A DNA stretch of 64,000 nt from CAVUCH01 sp963739995 (GCA_963739995.1 CAVUCH010000026.1:62001-126000), one strand, 5' to 3'. Shown: positions 52,513 through 61,680, counted from the stretch's first letter. Notes: generated by a model from the sequence alone, not told the origin. Numbers and translations: made by a program.

Positions 52513-52716
52513 CTAGCGCTTTATGTTCTCGCCGACGTCTTCAATCGCCTCGCCCACCTTGCGGCGCGCTCGACCCAGACTGTCCTTCGTATCGCCGGAC
52601 ACCTCATCCGCGACACCTTCGTCGTGCAGCCGTTCGTTGTCGGTGAGATCGCCGGCGGCCTGCTTGACCTTGCCTTTCAGTGACTCAGCCTTGCCTTCCA
52701 GTTCATCTCGGTTCAT
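52513..52716 (-). CDS. CsbD family stress protein
   Basis: A 67-residue hydrophilic protein. MNRDELEGKAESLKGKVKQA and DLTDNERLHDEGVADEVSG match the CsbD family, whose members accumulate under general stress and have unknown function. The rest (KDSLGRARRKVGEAIEDVGE) is a charged amphipathic helix. The ATG at 52716 has a GGAGG site 8 bases away. A sigma-54-type promoter just upstream (52743-52758) implies nitrogen, membrane or surface-stress control, in contrast with the sigma-B control seen in Bacillus. Confidence 0.9.
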   Translation of the reverse strand: MNRDELEGKAESLKGKVKQAAGDLTDNERLHDEGVADEVSGDTKDSLGRARRKVGEAIEDVGENIKR

Positions 52717-52742
52717 CTCTTTGGTCCTCCGCACGGCAAAGG

Positions 52743-52758
52743 AGCATGGTCTGTGCCA
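52743..52758 (-). promoter_or_regulatory. Strong sigma-54 (-24/-12) promoter of the CsbD gene
   Basis: Reading leftward: TGGCACA, GACC, ATGCT. Both GG and GC are exactly 10 bases apart, and only two positions differ from the TGGCACG-N4-TTGC consensus. The predicted transcript would start near 52732, just before the GGAGG site and 16 bases ahead of the start codon. A complete sigma-54 activator is encoded at 31997-33382. Confidence 0.6.
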
Positions 52759-52845
52759 CAGCGGCCGAGGATCCACGTCATGCGGAGTGCAGCTCTGCAC
52801 CTCATCAGGCTGCCGCCCAACGCATTTCTCGGGTGAGAATGCCGC

Positions 52846-55416
52846 GTGGGATCCATCCTGTTCGTATGCCTGATGACAATGATCATGATGGCAGAACGCC
52901 TCGGCGCGCCGTCGAACGATCCCGAGCCGGGGATTTCTGCGGCGCTCGCAGCAGATCGGGCCGGACGGGTCGCGGACATCCGCTACGGCCTCTCGTTCGA
53001 GGTCCCTGACCAGAAGGAGCTGGCCGTGCGGGGCCGCGCGGATATCCACTTCACCCTCGCAGATGCCGCGCGCCCCCTTCCGCTCGACTTTGCGGCTGCC
53101 GCACCGGTCCGCAGCCTGACCGTTGGTGGACGCCCGGTAGCGCCAGCGCTGGTCAACGGTCACATCGTCTTGCCCGCCGACGCGCTCGTGGTGGGTGTGA
53201 ACCACGTCACGATCGAGTTCACCGCGGGAGACGTGCCGCTGAACAGGCAGGGAGATTTCCTCTACACGCTGTTCGTGCCTGCCCGGGCGCATGAGGCGTT
53301 CCCCTGTTTCGATCAACCGGATCTGAAGGCCCGCTTCTCCCTCGCCCTCGACCTGCCGCGCGCGTGGAGCGCCCTGACCAACGCACCCGAGACGGACCGT
53401 ACGGCGGATTCCGCGCGCCTCCGCCTGCGCTTCGCCGAGACGAAGCCGCTGCCGACGTACCTGTTCGCATTCGCCGCGGGCAAACTGTCGGTCGAGACGG
53501 CGGATCGCGGCGGGCGCACGCTGCGGATGTTCCACCGCGAGACGGACACGGGACGGCTCGAGCGGAACCGGGGCGCGATCTTCGACCTGCACGCCGCGGC
53601 CCTCGAATGGCTCGAGCGCTACACGGGCATCCAGTATCCCTGGAGCAAGTTCGACTTCTTCCTCGTGCCCGCCTTCCAGTTCAGCGGCATGGAGCATCCG
53701 GGCGCGATCTACTACAACGCGCCGGCCCTGTTGCTCGAACCGTCGGCTACCACGAATCAGCTCCTCGCTCGTGCAAGCGTGATCGCGCACGAGACAGCCC
53801 ACATGTGGTTCGGCGACCTCGTCACCATGCGCTGGTTCGACGACGTGTGGATGAAGGAGGTCTTTGCGAACCACTTCGCCGCGAAGATCGTGAACCCGTC
53901 GTTTCCGGGTATCAATCACGACTTGCGGTTCCTGTACGCACACTATCCCGGCGCGTACGCAGTCGATCGCACGGCCGGCACGCACGCCATCAGGCAGCCG
54001 CTCGACAATCTGCGCAATGCGGGCACGCTCTACGGGCCCATCATCTATCTCAAGGCGCCCATCGTGATGCGGCAGCTCGAGCGGCTGCTCGGTGTCGACG
54101 AGATGCGTGAAGGTCTCCGCGAGTACTTGCGCAGGTTTGCTTATGCGAACGCATCGTGGACGGACCTCATCGCGCTGCTCGACACGCGCACGACGGAAGA
54201 TCTCGCGGTCTGGAGCCGGACGTGGGTCGAGGAATCGGGGCGGCCCGCCATCAGCACGGAGCTGCAGGTGGATGGGGCGGGGAGGGTGGCGTCGGTTACG
54301 GTGGTCCAGCGGGACGCGACCGGGGAGTCGCGCGTCTGGACGCAGCAGATTGAGATCGCGCTGGGGTACGCGAACGGCGTTCGGCTGGTGGAGGTCCCGC
54401 TGCGGAGCGCACGCACCGAGGTTTCTGACGTCCGTGGGTGGGCCCAGCCGCTGTTCGTCCTGGCGAACGGCAGCGGACTCGCCTACGGCCGCGTGGTGCT
54501 CGATGCGACCTCGGTCGCCTGGTTGACCGCGCACCTGCCCGCCGTTGGGGATCCGCTCACGCGTGGCAGCGCCTGGGTGACGCTCTGGGACGAGCTGCTC
54601 GAGCGCCGGATTCCGCCGGCGTCGCTGCTCGATCTGGCGCTGCGTGCGCTGCCGGTGGAAGACGACGAGCTCAACCTGCAGCGAATCCTGACGTACACGG
54701 AGAGCACGTTCTGGCGTTTCACGAGTGCGAGCGCGCGAGCGGACAGCGCGCCCAGAATCGAGCGCGTGCTGCGCGACGGGCTCGATCGGGCAGCGACCCC
54801 CAGCCTCAAAGGGGCGTGGTTCCGCTCGCTGGCACGCGTGGCGACCACGCCGCCGACCCTCAACTGGCTAGAGCAGGTCTGGCGCATGGAGGTCCATGTG
54901 CCTGGCCTGGTGCTGAGCGAACCCGATTACACGTCCCTGGCGCAGGAACTCGCGGTTCGCGAGCTGCCCGCCGCGACGGCCATCCTCACCGCGCAGCTTG
55001 CGCGCATCACGAACCCGGACCGGAGGGCCCGCTTCGCATTCGTGCAGCCCGCGCTTTCCGCCGACCCCGGCGCGCGCGACGCCTTCTTCACGTCGCTTGC
55101 GGACCCCGCGAACAGGCGGCAGGAGGCGTGGGTGCTCGAGGCGCTCGAGTTCCTGCACCATCCGCTGCGCGCTGCCCGATCGGCAGCGTACGTGCCCCGG
55201 TCGCTCGACCTGCTCCCGGACATTCAGCGCACCGGCGATATCTTTTTTCCGAAGCGCTGGATGGACGCAACGCTCGGCGGCCACCGCAGCGCGCGGGTGG
55301 CGGCGATCGTGCGCGACTTCCTGGACGAGCCGCGTGACGTCTCCCCGCGCCTGCGACGGATCGTGCTGCAGGCAGCGGACGAGCTGTTCAGGGCGAGCGA
55401 AATCCACGGCGAATGA
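52846..55416 (+). CDS. M1 family zinc metallopeptidase
   Basis: An aminopeptidase-N-like enzyme of 856 residues. The N-terminal segment SILFVCLMTMIMMA may be a signal or anchor. The N-terminal beta domain is followed by the exopeptidase loop SGMEHPGAIYY (a GxMEN variant) and the zinc site HETAH (315-319), then 18 residues and Glu338, giving the HEXXH-X18-E of the family. The catalytic Tyr region is GPIIYLKAPIV. The C-terminal half is the helical ERAP1_C-like domain. It would remove N-terminal residues from peptides, probably in the periplasm. The GTG start at 52846 is the best available but not certain; Met codons follow at residues 10-15. Confidence 0.88.
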   Translation: MGSILFVCLMTMIMMAERLGAPSNDPEPGISAALAADRAGRVADIRYGLSFEVPDQKELAVRGRADIHFTLADAARPLPLDFAAAAPVRSLTVGGRPVAPALVNGHIVLPADALVVGVNHVTIEFTAGDVPLNRQGDFLYTLFVPARAHEAFPCFDQPDLKARFSLALDLPRAWSALTNAPETDRTADSARLRLRFAETKPLPTYLFAFAAGKLSVETADRGGRTLRMFHRETDTGRLERNRGAIFDLHAAALEWLERYTGIQYPWSKFDFFLVPAFQFSGMEHPGAIYYNAPALLLEPSATTNQLLARASVIAHETAHMWFGDLVTMRWFDDVWMKEVFANHFAAKIVNPSFPGINHDLRFLYAHYPGAYAVDRTAGTHAIRQPLDNLRNAGTLYGPIIYLKAPIVMRQLERLLGVDEMREGLREYLRRFAYANASWTDLIALLDTRTTEDLAVWSRTWVEESGRPAISTELQVDGAGRVASVTVVQRDATGESRVWTQQIEIALGYANGVRLVEVPLRSARTEVSDVRGWAQPLFVLANGSGLAYGRVVLDATSVAWLTAHLPAVGDPLTRGSAWVTLWDELLERRIPPASLLDLALRALPVEDDELNLQRILTYTESTFWRFTSASARADSAPRIERVLRDGLDRAATPSLKGAWFRSLARVATTPPTLNWLEQVWRMEVHVPGLVLSEPDYTSLAQELAVRELPAATAILTAQLARITNPDRRARFAFVQPALSADPGARDAFFTSLADPANRRQEAWVLEALEFLHHPLRAARSAAYVPRSLDLLPDIQRTGDIFFPKRWMDATLGGHRSARVAAIVRDFLDEPRDVSPRLRRIVLQAADELFRASEIHGE

Positions 55417-55591
55417 TCGTCGCCCACCAAGTCGAACATCCCGCGGATGCGGCGCCTTCGACTCGTATGCCGCGGTAGATTGGTCCCGACGAGACGATGG
55501 ATTGGCCGCAGGCGACGCGGCGATTCGCATGTGCGCTGCGCGGTCTTACCCGCGAATCAGGCCGCCGGCGCCCACCCGCGACGGCCAGCCG

Positions 55592-55912
55592 TCACTGGAC
55601 CGTCCACGTATCCTGCAGCCCGCCGTACGTCTGGTCGTAGCGCAACTCCACGTCCTTGGTTCGTGACTGGCCCTGCCACTCGGCCTTGAAGCGATCGCGA
55701 TTGTTCACGGGGACGATCGGCACGGATGCACCTGGGCTGATGCGGCCGCGGCCCTGTGCCACCCCGTCAACCATTGCCGACAGGCTGATCACGGCGCCTG
55801 TGTAATTGGTCACGATCAGCCGCGGCGGTTGTTGCCGCTGTGCACGGGCGGCCGCGCCGGCCGCCGCCAGCACAACGAGCACGAGGACGAGGCCAGTCGC
55901 AATCCTCCGCAC
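55592..55912 (-). CDS. Small secreted protein of unknown function, end of the STAND operon
   Basis: A 106-residue product. IATGLVLVLVVLAAAGAAAR is a signal peptide, cleaved near ARAQ. The mature ~80 residues are beta-rich (LIVTNYTGAVISLSAMVDGV, SVPIVPVNNRDRFKAEWQG) with no Cys, no recognisable family and a compact look. It lies 32 bases downstream of the STAND-WD40 gene on the same strand, so it may be the third gene of that operon. GTG 55912 is the start, with a GGAAAG-like site at poor spacing. Confidence 0.55.
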   Translation of the reverse strand: MRRIATGLVLVLVVLAAAGAAARAQRQQPPRLIVTNYTGAVISLSAMVDGVAQGRGRISPGASVPIVPVNNRDRFKAEWQGQSRTKDVELRYDQTYGGLQDTWTVQ

Positions 55913-55944
55913 GACGCTACTTTACGCTTTCCGACGACGCGTGG

Positions 55945-58900
55945 TCATTGACCCTGCGTCGTCGCGGTTGCGGACGGCGCCGTCTGCCGCCACCCGAACG
56001 TGCGCCGGGCTTCGGCGTGCGCAGCCTCCGAACCGGTTGCCAGCAGGCGGCTCACGTATTCGTCGGGTGTGAGGCTCGAGAGCGCCGACACGGCGCGTGT
56101 CGCCGGATCCGCGAGGAACCATTGCACGAACCTGTCGGCGAGACGATCCCCGCGGCCCCAGCCCTGGCGCGGAGCCACGAGTGGACCGGCCCGGGGCGGC
56201 AGGTCCGTCAGCACGCCGTTACCCACGAGACGGTGGCCGGAGACTGCCTCGGCAATCTCGCGCAGCGTCTCGGCGTCGTGGGCGTCGCCGACCGGCACAT
56301 CCCAGATCCGCGTTATGTGCTCGGAGAATCCGGATGCGTCGGCGGCCACGGTCGCGATTCTCGAACCGTCGCGAGAGACCGCGATCGCGGTGATCGGGCC
56401 CGGGTGCCGGAGCGGCGGACCAATCAACACGCTCGAGCGCGCGCTCCAGGTCCGAACGGCGCCGTCGTCGCCGCCCGTGAAGACGCGCCCGTGACTCGGC
56501 TCGGCCACGGTCAGCTTCGACTCGATGTTGAGCGCAGCGCTCCGGGGCTGCGTCCGATCGTCCCCGTCGAACGCACCACGGACGTCCCACACCCGCACCG
56601 AGCCGCCGGCAGCCGTGCTGATCACCTCGAGCCCGGTGTCACTGAACACCGCATGGGACACATCCTGGTCATGGCGCAGCAGGCCGACCGGCGCGCGCGT
56701 CGCGACGTCCCAGAGGGTGGCGCTGCCGTCTCGCGATGCTGTGAGCAGGAACGCTCCGTCAGGACTGAACTGAAGGCCGTTGACGACATCCTTATGGTCG
56801 ATCGTGGCGGGTGGCCGACCGCTCTCGGTCTCCCACAACGACACCTTCGCGCCTGACGCCGTAGCGAGCGTCTCGCCCGTTGGACTGAACGCGGCCATCG
56901 ACACGATGGCGCCGTCGCGACCGCCGGCGAACGAGGATGCGCGCGCTCCGCTGGCCGCATCCCACAGCGTGCGGGTGCCGTCGCTCGCCACCGTCACGAC
57001 ATGGCTCCCGGACCGCGTGAAGCCGGTCGCCACGAACCACAGCGGTGCGGCGCCGCCGCCCTCCAGGCGCAGCGGGGCCGCGCCTGGCGCCGGCCGCCCA
57101 TCGGCATCCCAGAGCTGCGCCACCCGGCCGCCCTTCGTCACGATGCGTGTGCCCTGTCGCGTATACACGGCATCGTCGATCGGCGTTTCGCCCTTCAGCT
57201 CGGCGCGCAGCGACCCGGTCGCCGCATCCCACACGCGCGCCACGCCGTCTTGCGCCGTCGTGAGCAGGGCCGTGCCGTCCGGACTGAAGCCGACCGTAAA
57301 CACGCGATCCGGATGGGGCACTGGCGTAGCGGCCCTGAGCGCGCGGCGCACATCCCACACCTGCACGACCTGGTCGGCAGAGGAGGTGACGATCAAGGTG
57401 CCGTCGGCACTGAACGCGGCGGTGCCGACCGGGGCATGGTGCCGCATCGGCAGCACGACCGGTTCGCCCGTCTCCGTGTCCCACAGGCGTGTCGACTGGT
57501 CTTCGGACGCGGTGAGCAGGCGCGACCCGTCGGGGCTGAAGGCCCACGCGAACACCGGCCGCTCGTGCGCCATCGTGGCGCCGCGTTGAGCGCCGCTGGC
57601 GACATCCCACAGCCGCATCCGGCGTCCAAACACCTGTGTAGCGATCACGCGTCCAGACGGGGCGAACTTCGCCTGCCTCGCTCGCTCGTTCGCCAGCTGT
57701 CCGCCAGGGTTCACTTCGGATCCGTCCGCAACATCCCACACCCGTACGCCGCGCGACGCCATCACGGCCAGCAGCCGGGCGCCGTCGGGGCTGAACGACG
57801 CGTCGGCCACGTCGCCCAGGCGATCGAGCGGGCTGGCGACGGCCTTGCCGCTCGACGTATCCCAGACCCGCGCGCGTGCGTCGATCAGGGTCAGCAGCCG
57901 CGTGCCATCGCGGTTGAACTGCACCTTCGCGGTTTCCCGGCCGGCGCCCGGCCGGGCAGGACCGGCCTCCGCCGGAGACGCCGCGGAGAAGGGCACAATC
58001 CGGACGTCAGGCCCCGTCGTCCACACGCGGACGTGCCCGTCGTAGGTGACGATCGCGGCGAGGGCCCCATCGCCGCTCACCTGCAGGTCCACGACGCCGC
58101 CGATGGCCGAGAACGGCGGCAGCCCCTGCGTGGGGGTCGTCTGCGCCCCCACCTCCCAGCCCATGACGGAGCCGTCTTTGGCGGCCGTGACGATGCGGCT
58201 CCCGTTCTCACTGATGGCGGCGCGTTCGATGGACGTGGCAAACGGCGCACAGCAGGACTCGACGGCGTGCGCGCCCGGTGGGCCGGCGGGAACCGGCCAG
58301 AGCCGCGCTTCACCGTTCTTGGAAACCGTGAGCACCCGCCTGCCACCCGCCGCGAAGAGTGCGCTGGCGACGGGAGCCTGGTGCTCGAGTGTCGCGATCA
58401 CCGGCACGGAGCTCGCGAGCTGCGCGAAAAGCACTGCGCGTGGGAGATCGTCGGCCGGATGGTTGATCACGGCGCGCGCGAGATACGGGAGCGGCTCAGG
58501 ATCCCCAAGCAGCACGCGGTCCACGTCTGCGGTCGAGAGTGCGCGGTCGGCCTTGTTCCTCTCGCGGAGAGCGAACAGCGCGAGGCCGACCGCCACGCAT
58601 GCCACCACGGCGAGTACGAACATACGGCGGCGGCGGCGGATCTCGTCGGCCCGCTTCCGCTCCTGCAGCTCCAAGTCGCGCAGCACCGCGAGCTTGCGCT
58701 CCTCCTGCTCGCGGATGTGACGCTCGTCACGGCTGATGCGAATCGGCTCGGTCAGCACGTCGTGGGTCAGCTCGATGCGCGCCTGGCCCTTGCGACCCGT
58801 GTCTTCGCGCCGGAGCAGCCGCAGCGCAATCAGCCGATCGAGATCATCGGTGGAGACGCCGGGCTCGACGAGCGCTTCCTCCTCGGCGATCACGTTGCGA

Positions 58901-59970
58901 AACCCCGATCGCGTCAGCAGCTTCTCTTCGATGAGCCGCCGCACGCCGGTGCCAAGCCCGGGTTCCGCCATCGCGCGGTGGTAGAAGTCAGCGATGATGC
59001 TCGTAGCGCTGCCTTCAACGAGGTCGGCGGTAATGGTGGAACGTCCCTGTGCCTGCCGCTTGAAATTCAGCTCGCGGCAGAAGACGCTCAGAAGCGCCGG
59101 CTCGATGGCTCCGAGCGCACCATGCGCCGCCTCGTCGTGATCCGGCGCCGCGACGAACGCCACCACCCGTTCGGCCACCTCGGCATCCATCAGGCCTTCG
59201 ACCTGCACGACCCGGAGGGCCTCGCCCGCGTTCATCCGCTGCAACCGGAACGTGTTGTGGTGCACGCTCGGCATCCGCGCTGCGAGGTCGCTCAGGTCGG
59301 CGAGGAAATCCTCACGCAGGCTGAGCAGCAGTTTGCACGGCCGGTCCGCAAGCGTGTAGTGGACGGCCAGCTCGGGATCCGATTCGAGACGCTCCTTCAC
59401 CGCTGCGGGCGGGCGCGCCTCCGCAAGGTCGGCGAGCTCGCCCAGGAACGCCTCCGATCGCTGGCGGCGATCCACGTTGGCCCGGCCGACCGTGAAGATC
59501 TCCTCGAACTGGTCGAAGACCAGGAGGGGTGTGACGAGCCGGTTGCGCTCGTTCCAGAAGCGGGCGTCCCGGTGGTGGAAGTATTCCCAGAGGGTGCTGT
59601 CCTCGTCGGGCTCCGGCGCCTCGACGCTGGTCGCGTCGACAGCCGCGACCAGCGTGTCCCACACCTGCTGCCGAAGGGATCCGCCGTCATCGCCGTGCCG
59701 CAGGCGCAGGTAGACGGGCAGGATGCCGTTCACGCGCAACCCTGGAAAGATGCCGGCCCGCAGCAGCGACGTCTTCCCGAGGCCGGAGACGCCAAACAGC
59801 ACGGTCACCGGGGAGCGGGTGATCATGCGGACCACCTCCTCGATGACGCCCTCGCGCCCCTTGAAGAACGCCTGGTCCGCTTCGCGGAATGCAGCGAGCC
59901 CTGGCCAGGGGCTCGCGGCGTCCACCGTCGGGGTGTCGCTCGGCCGGCCGACCCACGTGCTCTCTTTCAC
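55945..59970 (-). CDS. STAND NTPase (nSTAND1) with membrane segment and WD40 propellers
   Basis: A protein of 1341 residues from GTG 59970, whose GTGA overlaps the stop of the SIR2-like/TIR gene. PWPGLAAFREADQAFFKGRE (21-40) is the nSTAND1 entry motif. Walker A is GVSGLGKTS (60-68) and Walker B LLVFDQFEEIF (149-159). A winged-helix-like region and LTHDVLTEPIRI (401-412) follow, then a charged helix, one membrane helix (FVLAVVACVAVGLALFALRE, 451-470) and about 16 WD40 units ending in [LVT]WD(V/A/T), enough for two propellers. STAND proteins sense a ligand, switch by nucleotide exchange and oligomerise to activate an effector; here the WD40 part is the probable sensor. The membrane helix between ATPase and propellers suggests that the propellers lie outside the cytoplasm, or that the protein bends back. 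Confidence 0.88.
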   Translation of the reverse strand: MKESTWVGRPSDTPTVDAASPWPGLAAFREADQAFFKGREGVIEEVVRMITRSPVTVLFGVSGLGKTSLLRAGIFPGLRVNGILPVYLRLRHGDDGGSLRQQVWDTLVAAVDATSVEAPEPDEDSTLWEYFHHRDARFWNERNRLVTPLLVFDQFEEIFTVGRANVDRRQRSEAFLGELADLAEARPPAAVKERLESDPELAVHYTLADRPCKLLLSLREDFLADLSDLAARMPSVHHNTFRLQRMNAGEALRVVQVEGLMDAEVAERVVAFVAAPDHDEAAHGALGAIEPALLSVFCRELNFKRQAQGRSTITADLVEGSATSIIADFYHRAMAEPGLGTGVRRLIEEKLLTRSGFRNVIAEEEALVEPGVSTDDLDRLIALRLLRREDTGRKGQARIELTHDVLTEPIRISRDERHIREQEERKLAVLRDLELQERKRADEIRRRRRMFVLAVVACVAVGLALFALRERNKADRALSTADVDRVLLGDPEPLPYLARAVINHPADDLPRAVLFAQLASSVPVIATLEHQAPVASALFAAGGRRVLTVSKNGEARLWPVPAGPPGAHAVESCCAPFATSIERAAISENGSRIVTAAKDGSVMGWEVGAQTTPTQGLPPFSAIGGVVDLQVSGDGALAAIVTYDGHVRVWTTGPDVRIVPFSAASPAEAGPARPGAGRETAKVQFNRDGTRLLTLIDARARVWDTSSGKAVASPLDRLGDVADASFSPDGARLLAVMASRGVRVWDVADGSEVNPGGQLANERARQAKFAPSGRVIATQVFGRRMRLWDVASGAQRGATMAHERPVFAWAFSPDGSRLLTASEDQSTRLWDTETGEPVVLPMRHHAPVGTAAFSADGTLIVTSSADQVVQVWDVRRALRAATPVPHPDRVFTVGFSPDGTALLTTAQDGVARVWDAATGSLRAELKGETPIDDAVYTRQGTRIVTKGGRVAQLWDADGRPAPGAAPLRLEGGGAAPLWFVATGFTRSGSHVVTVASDGTRTLWDAASGARASSFAGGRDGAIVSMAAFSPTGETLATASGAKVSLWETESGRPPATIDHKDVVNGLQFSPDGAFLLTASRDGSATLWDVATRAPVGLLRHDQDVSHAVFSDTGLEVISTAAGGSVRVWDVRGAFDGDDRTQPRSAALNIESKLTVAEPSHGRVFTGGDDGAVRTWSARSSVLIGPPLRHPGPITAIAVSRDGSRIATVAADASGFSEHITRIWDVPVGDAHDAETLREIAEAVSGHRLVGNGVLTDLPPRAGPLVAPRQGWGRGDRLADRFVQWFLADPATRAVSALSSLTPDEYVSRLLATGSEAAHAEARRTFGWRQTAPSATATTQGQ

Positions 59971-61409
59971 GCCCGTATCACGCCGCCGAGCACCCGGCGG
60001 ACCGCCGTGCGGCTCTGATGCTCGCGATAGAGTTGCCTCACGCGATCGACGAACCCGGGCTCCACTGTGCTGCCGCGCTGCGTCTGCCAGTGCAGCTGGC
60101 GGAACTTCTCCGGGATGAACTCGTGATCGTGGCTGAGGTCGTCCACGGCGACCGGCAGGATGAACTCCGCGGATTCGGGCACGGTTATCGCGACGCGCTG
60201 CGCCTGATCCCACTCGAGGCGGAAGAAGCGGCGCTCGGGGGTGACGCACGACTTGGACAGGACGGCGATGAACAGGGAGCAGCGCTCGATGTTGCGCCGG
60301 ATGCGCGACTCGAAGGCGTCGCCCGCGAACAGGCGATCGCGGTCGAACCAGACATCCATTCCCGCCTGGTCGAGGGCCGTGCGAAGCGCTTCCGCGGCAG
60401 GGCGGTCCTCGCTTGCATAGCTGATGAAAACGGCGCCCGGGTCCATCACCGGAACTTCGACAGCCGCCGGCGCCGGCGCCTGTCGCACGCGTGCCTGCCA
60501 GCGGGTCGAGAGCTCGGTCACGAACTGCAGCGGGTCCGCGAGGGCGAAGACCTCCGTGCCGGTCTTGAAGTTCCGCAGGAATGCGACCAGGTCGGCGTCG
60601 AGTCCGGCGCGAGCGTCCACGATGAAATCGGTCTTCTCGCGCGCGAGCAGCAGCCGGCTGCGGCGCGCCGCGCGGATGAAGAAGCGGACCAGCCACGCCG
60701 GAAAGCCGCACCCGATCACGAGCAGGCTGCTCTCGTTGAGCGCGCTGGTGAAGTTCGGCAGCGGGCCCGGGACCTGGAGCGAGTGGACGAACTCGAGCGC
60801 GTCCTCTTCGCTGACCACGTAGCTGCCTTCCATCGACGACACTTTCCCGAGCAGGTGAAAGACAAACGACGCGTCGGACTGCTCCCAGTCGGACGGAATA
60901 TCGACCTTCTCCCGTGGAGCGTAGGCAATGACCTGCGTGTAGTCGAGGCCGTCGAACCGAACCTCGTTGATCGCGCGGGTGAGCAGCGGATCGAACGTGC
61001 TGGAGACGAACAGCTTGAACGGCGCGATGCCCGCGAGCTGTTTGAGCGGCGCCGGCACCGGCAGCGTGCCGATGTCACGCAGCAGCAGCGCCAGCTTGAT
61101 GTAGATCTGCCGCGGGTCCCCGCCGGTGGCCACGTGCCGCGTGGCCACGGCCTCGAGCGACGCCGCTTCGCCGAGCGAGTCGACATCCACCCTGAGGGCG
61201 CGGCCCAACCGCCGGGCGAGCCACGGATAGAGCAAGGTGTCGGTGCCGTCCGGAGCGATCGTAAGGAGATCCCGGCCGATGATGGGGATGACGCGGCCCT
61301 CTTCGATCGAGAGCAGCAGAGGATCCCAGAGCTCCTCGTCCGCATCGACGCGACCGAGCTGCCCGGCGTCAGCGGACGGCTCCGGAATCGAGGGGTCGCC
61401 AAGGGTCAT
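59967..61409 (-). CDS. SIR2-like/TIR domain protein, candidate effector of a STAND system
   Basis: A 480-residue protein. The N-terminal SIR2-like domain (~33-290) reads VIPIIGRDLL, FVSSTFDPLLTRAI (134-147), FHLLGKV (184-190) and LLVIGCGFPAWLVRFF (229-244). The NAD-binding GAGxS and the TNxD Asn of active sirtuins are missing, though a His remains. The TIR domain (~326-460) starts FISYASED (328-335) and has DVWFDRDRLFAGDAFESRI, with Glu367 aligned to the catalytic Glu of TIR NAD+ hydrolases. NAD+ cleavage by TIR is therefore the likely effector activity, with the SIR2-like part as a sensor or dead scaffold. ATG 61409 has a strong GAGGAG site. The next gene, a STAND-WD40 protein, is coupled by GTGA. 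Confidence 0.85.
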   Translation of the reverse strand: MTLGDPSIPEPSADAGQLGRVDADEELWDPLLLSIEEGRVIPIIGRDLLTIAPDGTDTLLYPWLARRLGRALRVDVDSLGEAASLEAVATRHVATGGDPRQIYIKLALLLRDIGTLPVPAPLKQLAGIAPFKLFVSSTFDPLLTRAINEVRFDGLDYTQVIAYAPREKVDIPSDWEQSDASFVFHLLGKVSSMEGSYVVSEEDALEFVHSLQVPGPLPNFTSALNESSLLVIGCGFPAWLVRFFIRAARRSRLLLAREKTDFIVDARAGLDADLVAFLRNFKTGTEVFALADPLQFVTELSTRWQARVRQAPAPAAVEVPVMDPGAVFISYASEDRPAAEALRTALDQAGMDVWFDRDRLFAGDAFESRIRRNIERCSLFIAVLSKSCVTPERRFFRLEWDQAQRVAITVPESAEFILPVAVDDLSHDHEFIPEKFRQLHWQTQRGSTVEPGFVDRVRQLYREHQSRTAVRRVLGGVIRA

Positions 61410-61495
61410 GACTGACTCCTCTGGCACGCTGCCCGACCGCACCGGCCCGGCAGAGCACATGGACGCGCGTGTGCAAGCGTGCGATCTGGCACGTA

Positions 61496-61524
61496 TTCGT
61501 ATGCGGCTTCGGTGCACGTGTCAA
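61496..61524 (-). promoter_or_regulatory. Sigma-70-type promoter of the SIR2-like/TIR operon
   Basis: A perfect TTGACA (61519-61524, read leftward) lies 17 bases before TACGAA (61496-61501), a weak -10. The predicted start near 61489 leaves a leader of about 80 bases before ATG 61409. Spacing and -35 are ideal, and the -10 is poor (3 of 6). Confidence 0.5.
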
Positions 61525-61623
61525 CCAGAATCGCGAAAGCCCTCCGCCGCGCAGCGGAACAGCCGCGGCGGCGGCCACTCGACCAGCCCGTCGGGCGTGG
61601 CCCATGGGCGGCCGCCCCGTCGG

Positions 61624-61629
61624 TATAAT
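61624..61629 (+). promoter_or_regulatory. Perfect -10 hexamer upstream of the isomerase gene
   Basis: TATAAT in a very GC-rich setting, 51 bases before ATG 61681. No -35 is recognisable at the expected distance. The divergent SIR2-like/TIR promoter lies about 100 bases away, so the two units may share control. Confidence 0.45.
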
Positions 61630-61680
61630 CCCCGCAGATCCGGTGTCGAGATCGGAGCCTGCGCCTGGTGAGGAGTGACC

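Noticed and set aside
52717..54534. A 673-residue minus-strand open frame that includes the CsbD sequence at its end
   Set aside because: Only the last 67 residues resemble a protein family and have a ribosome site; the rest is antisense to the M1 peptidase.
57001..60018. A 1005-residue plus-strand open frame opposite the STAND-WD40 gene
   Set aside because: It is Arg/His/Pro-rich without motifs and mirrors the codon structure of the real minus-strand gene; such antisense frames are common in GC-rich DNA.
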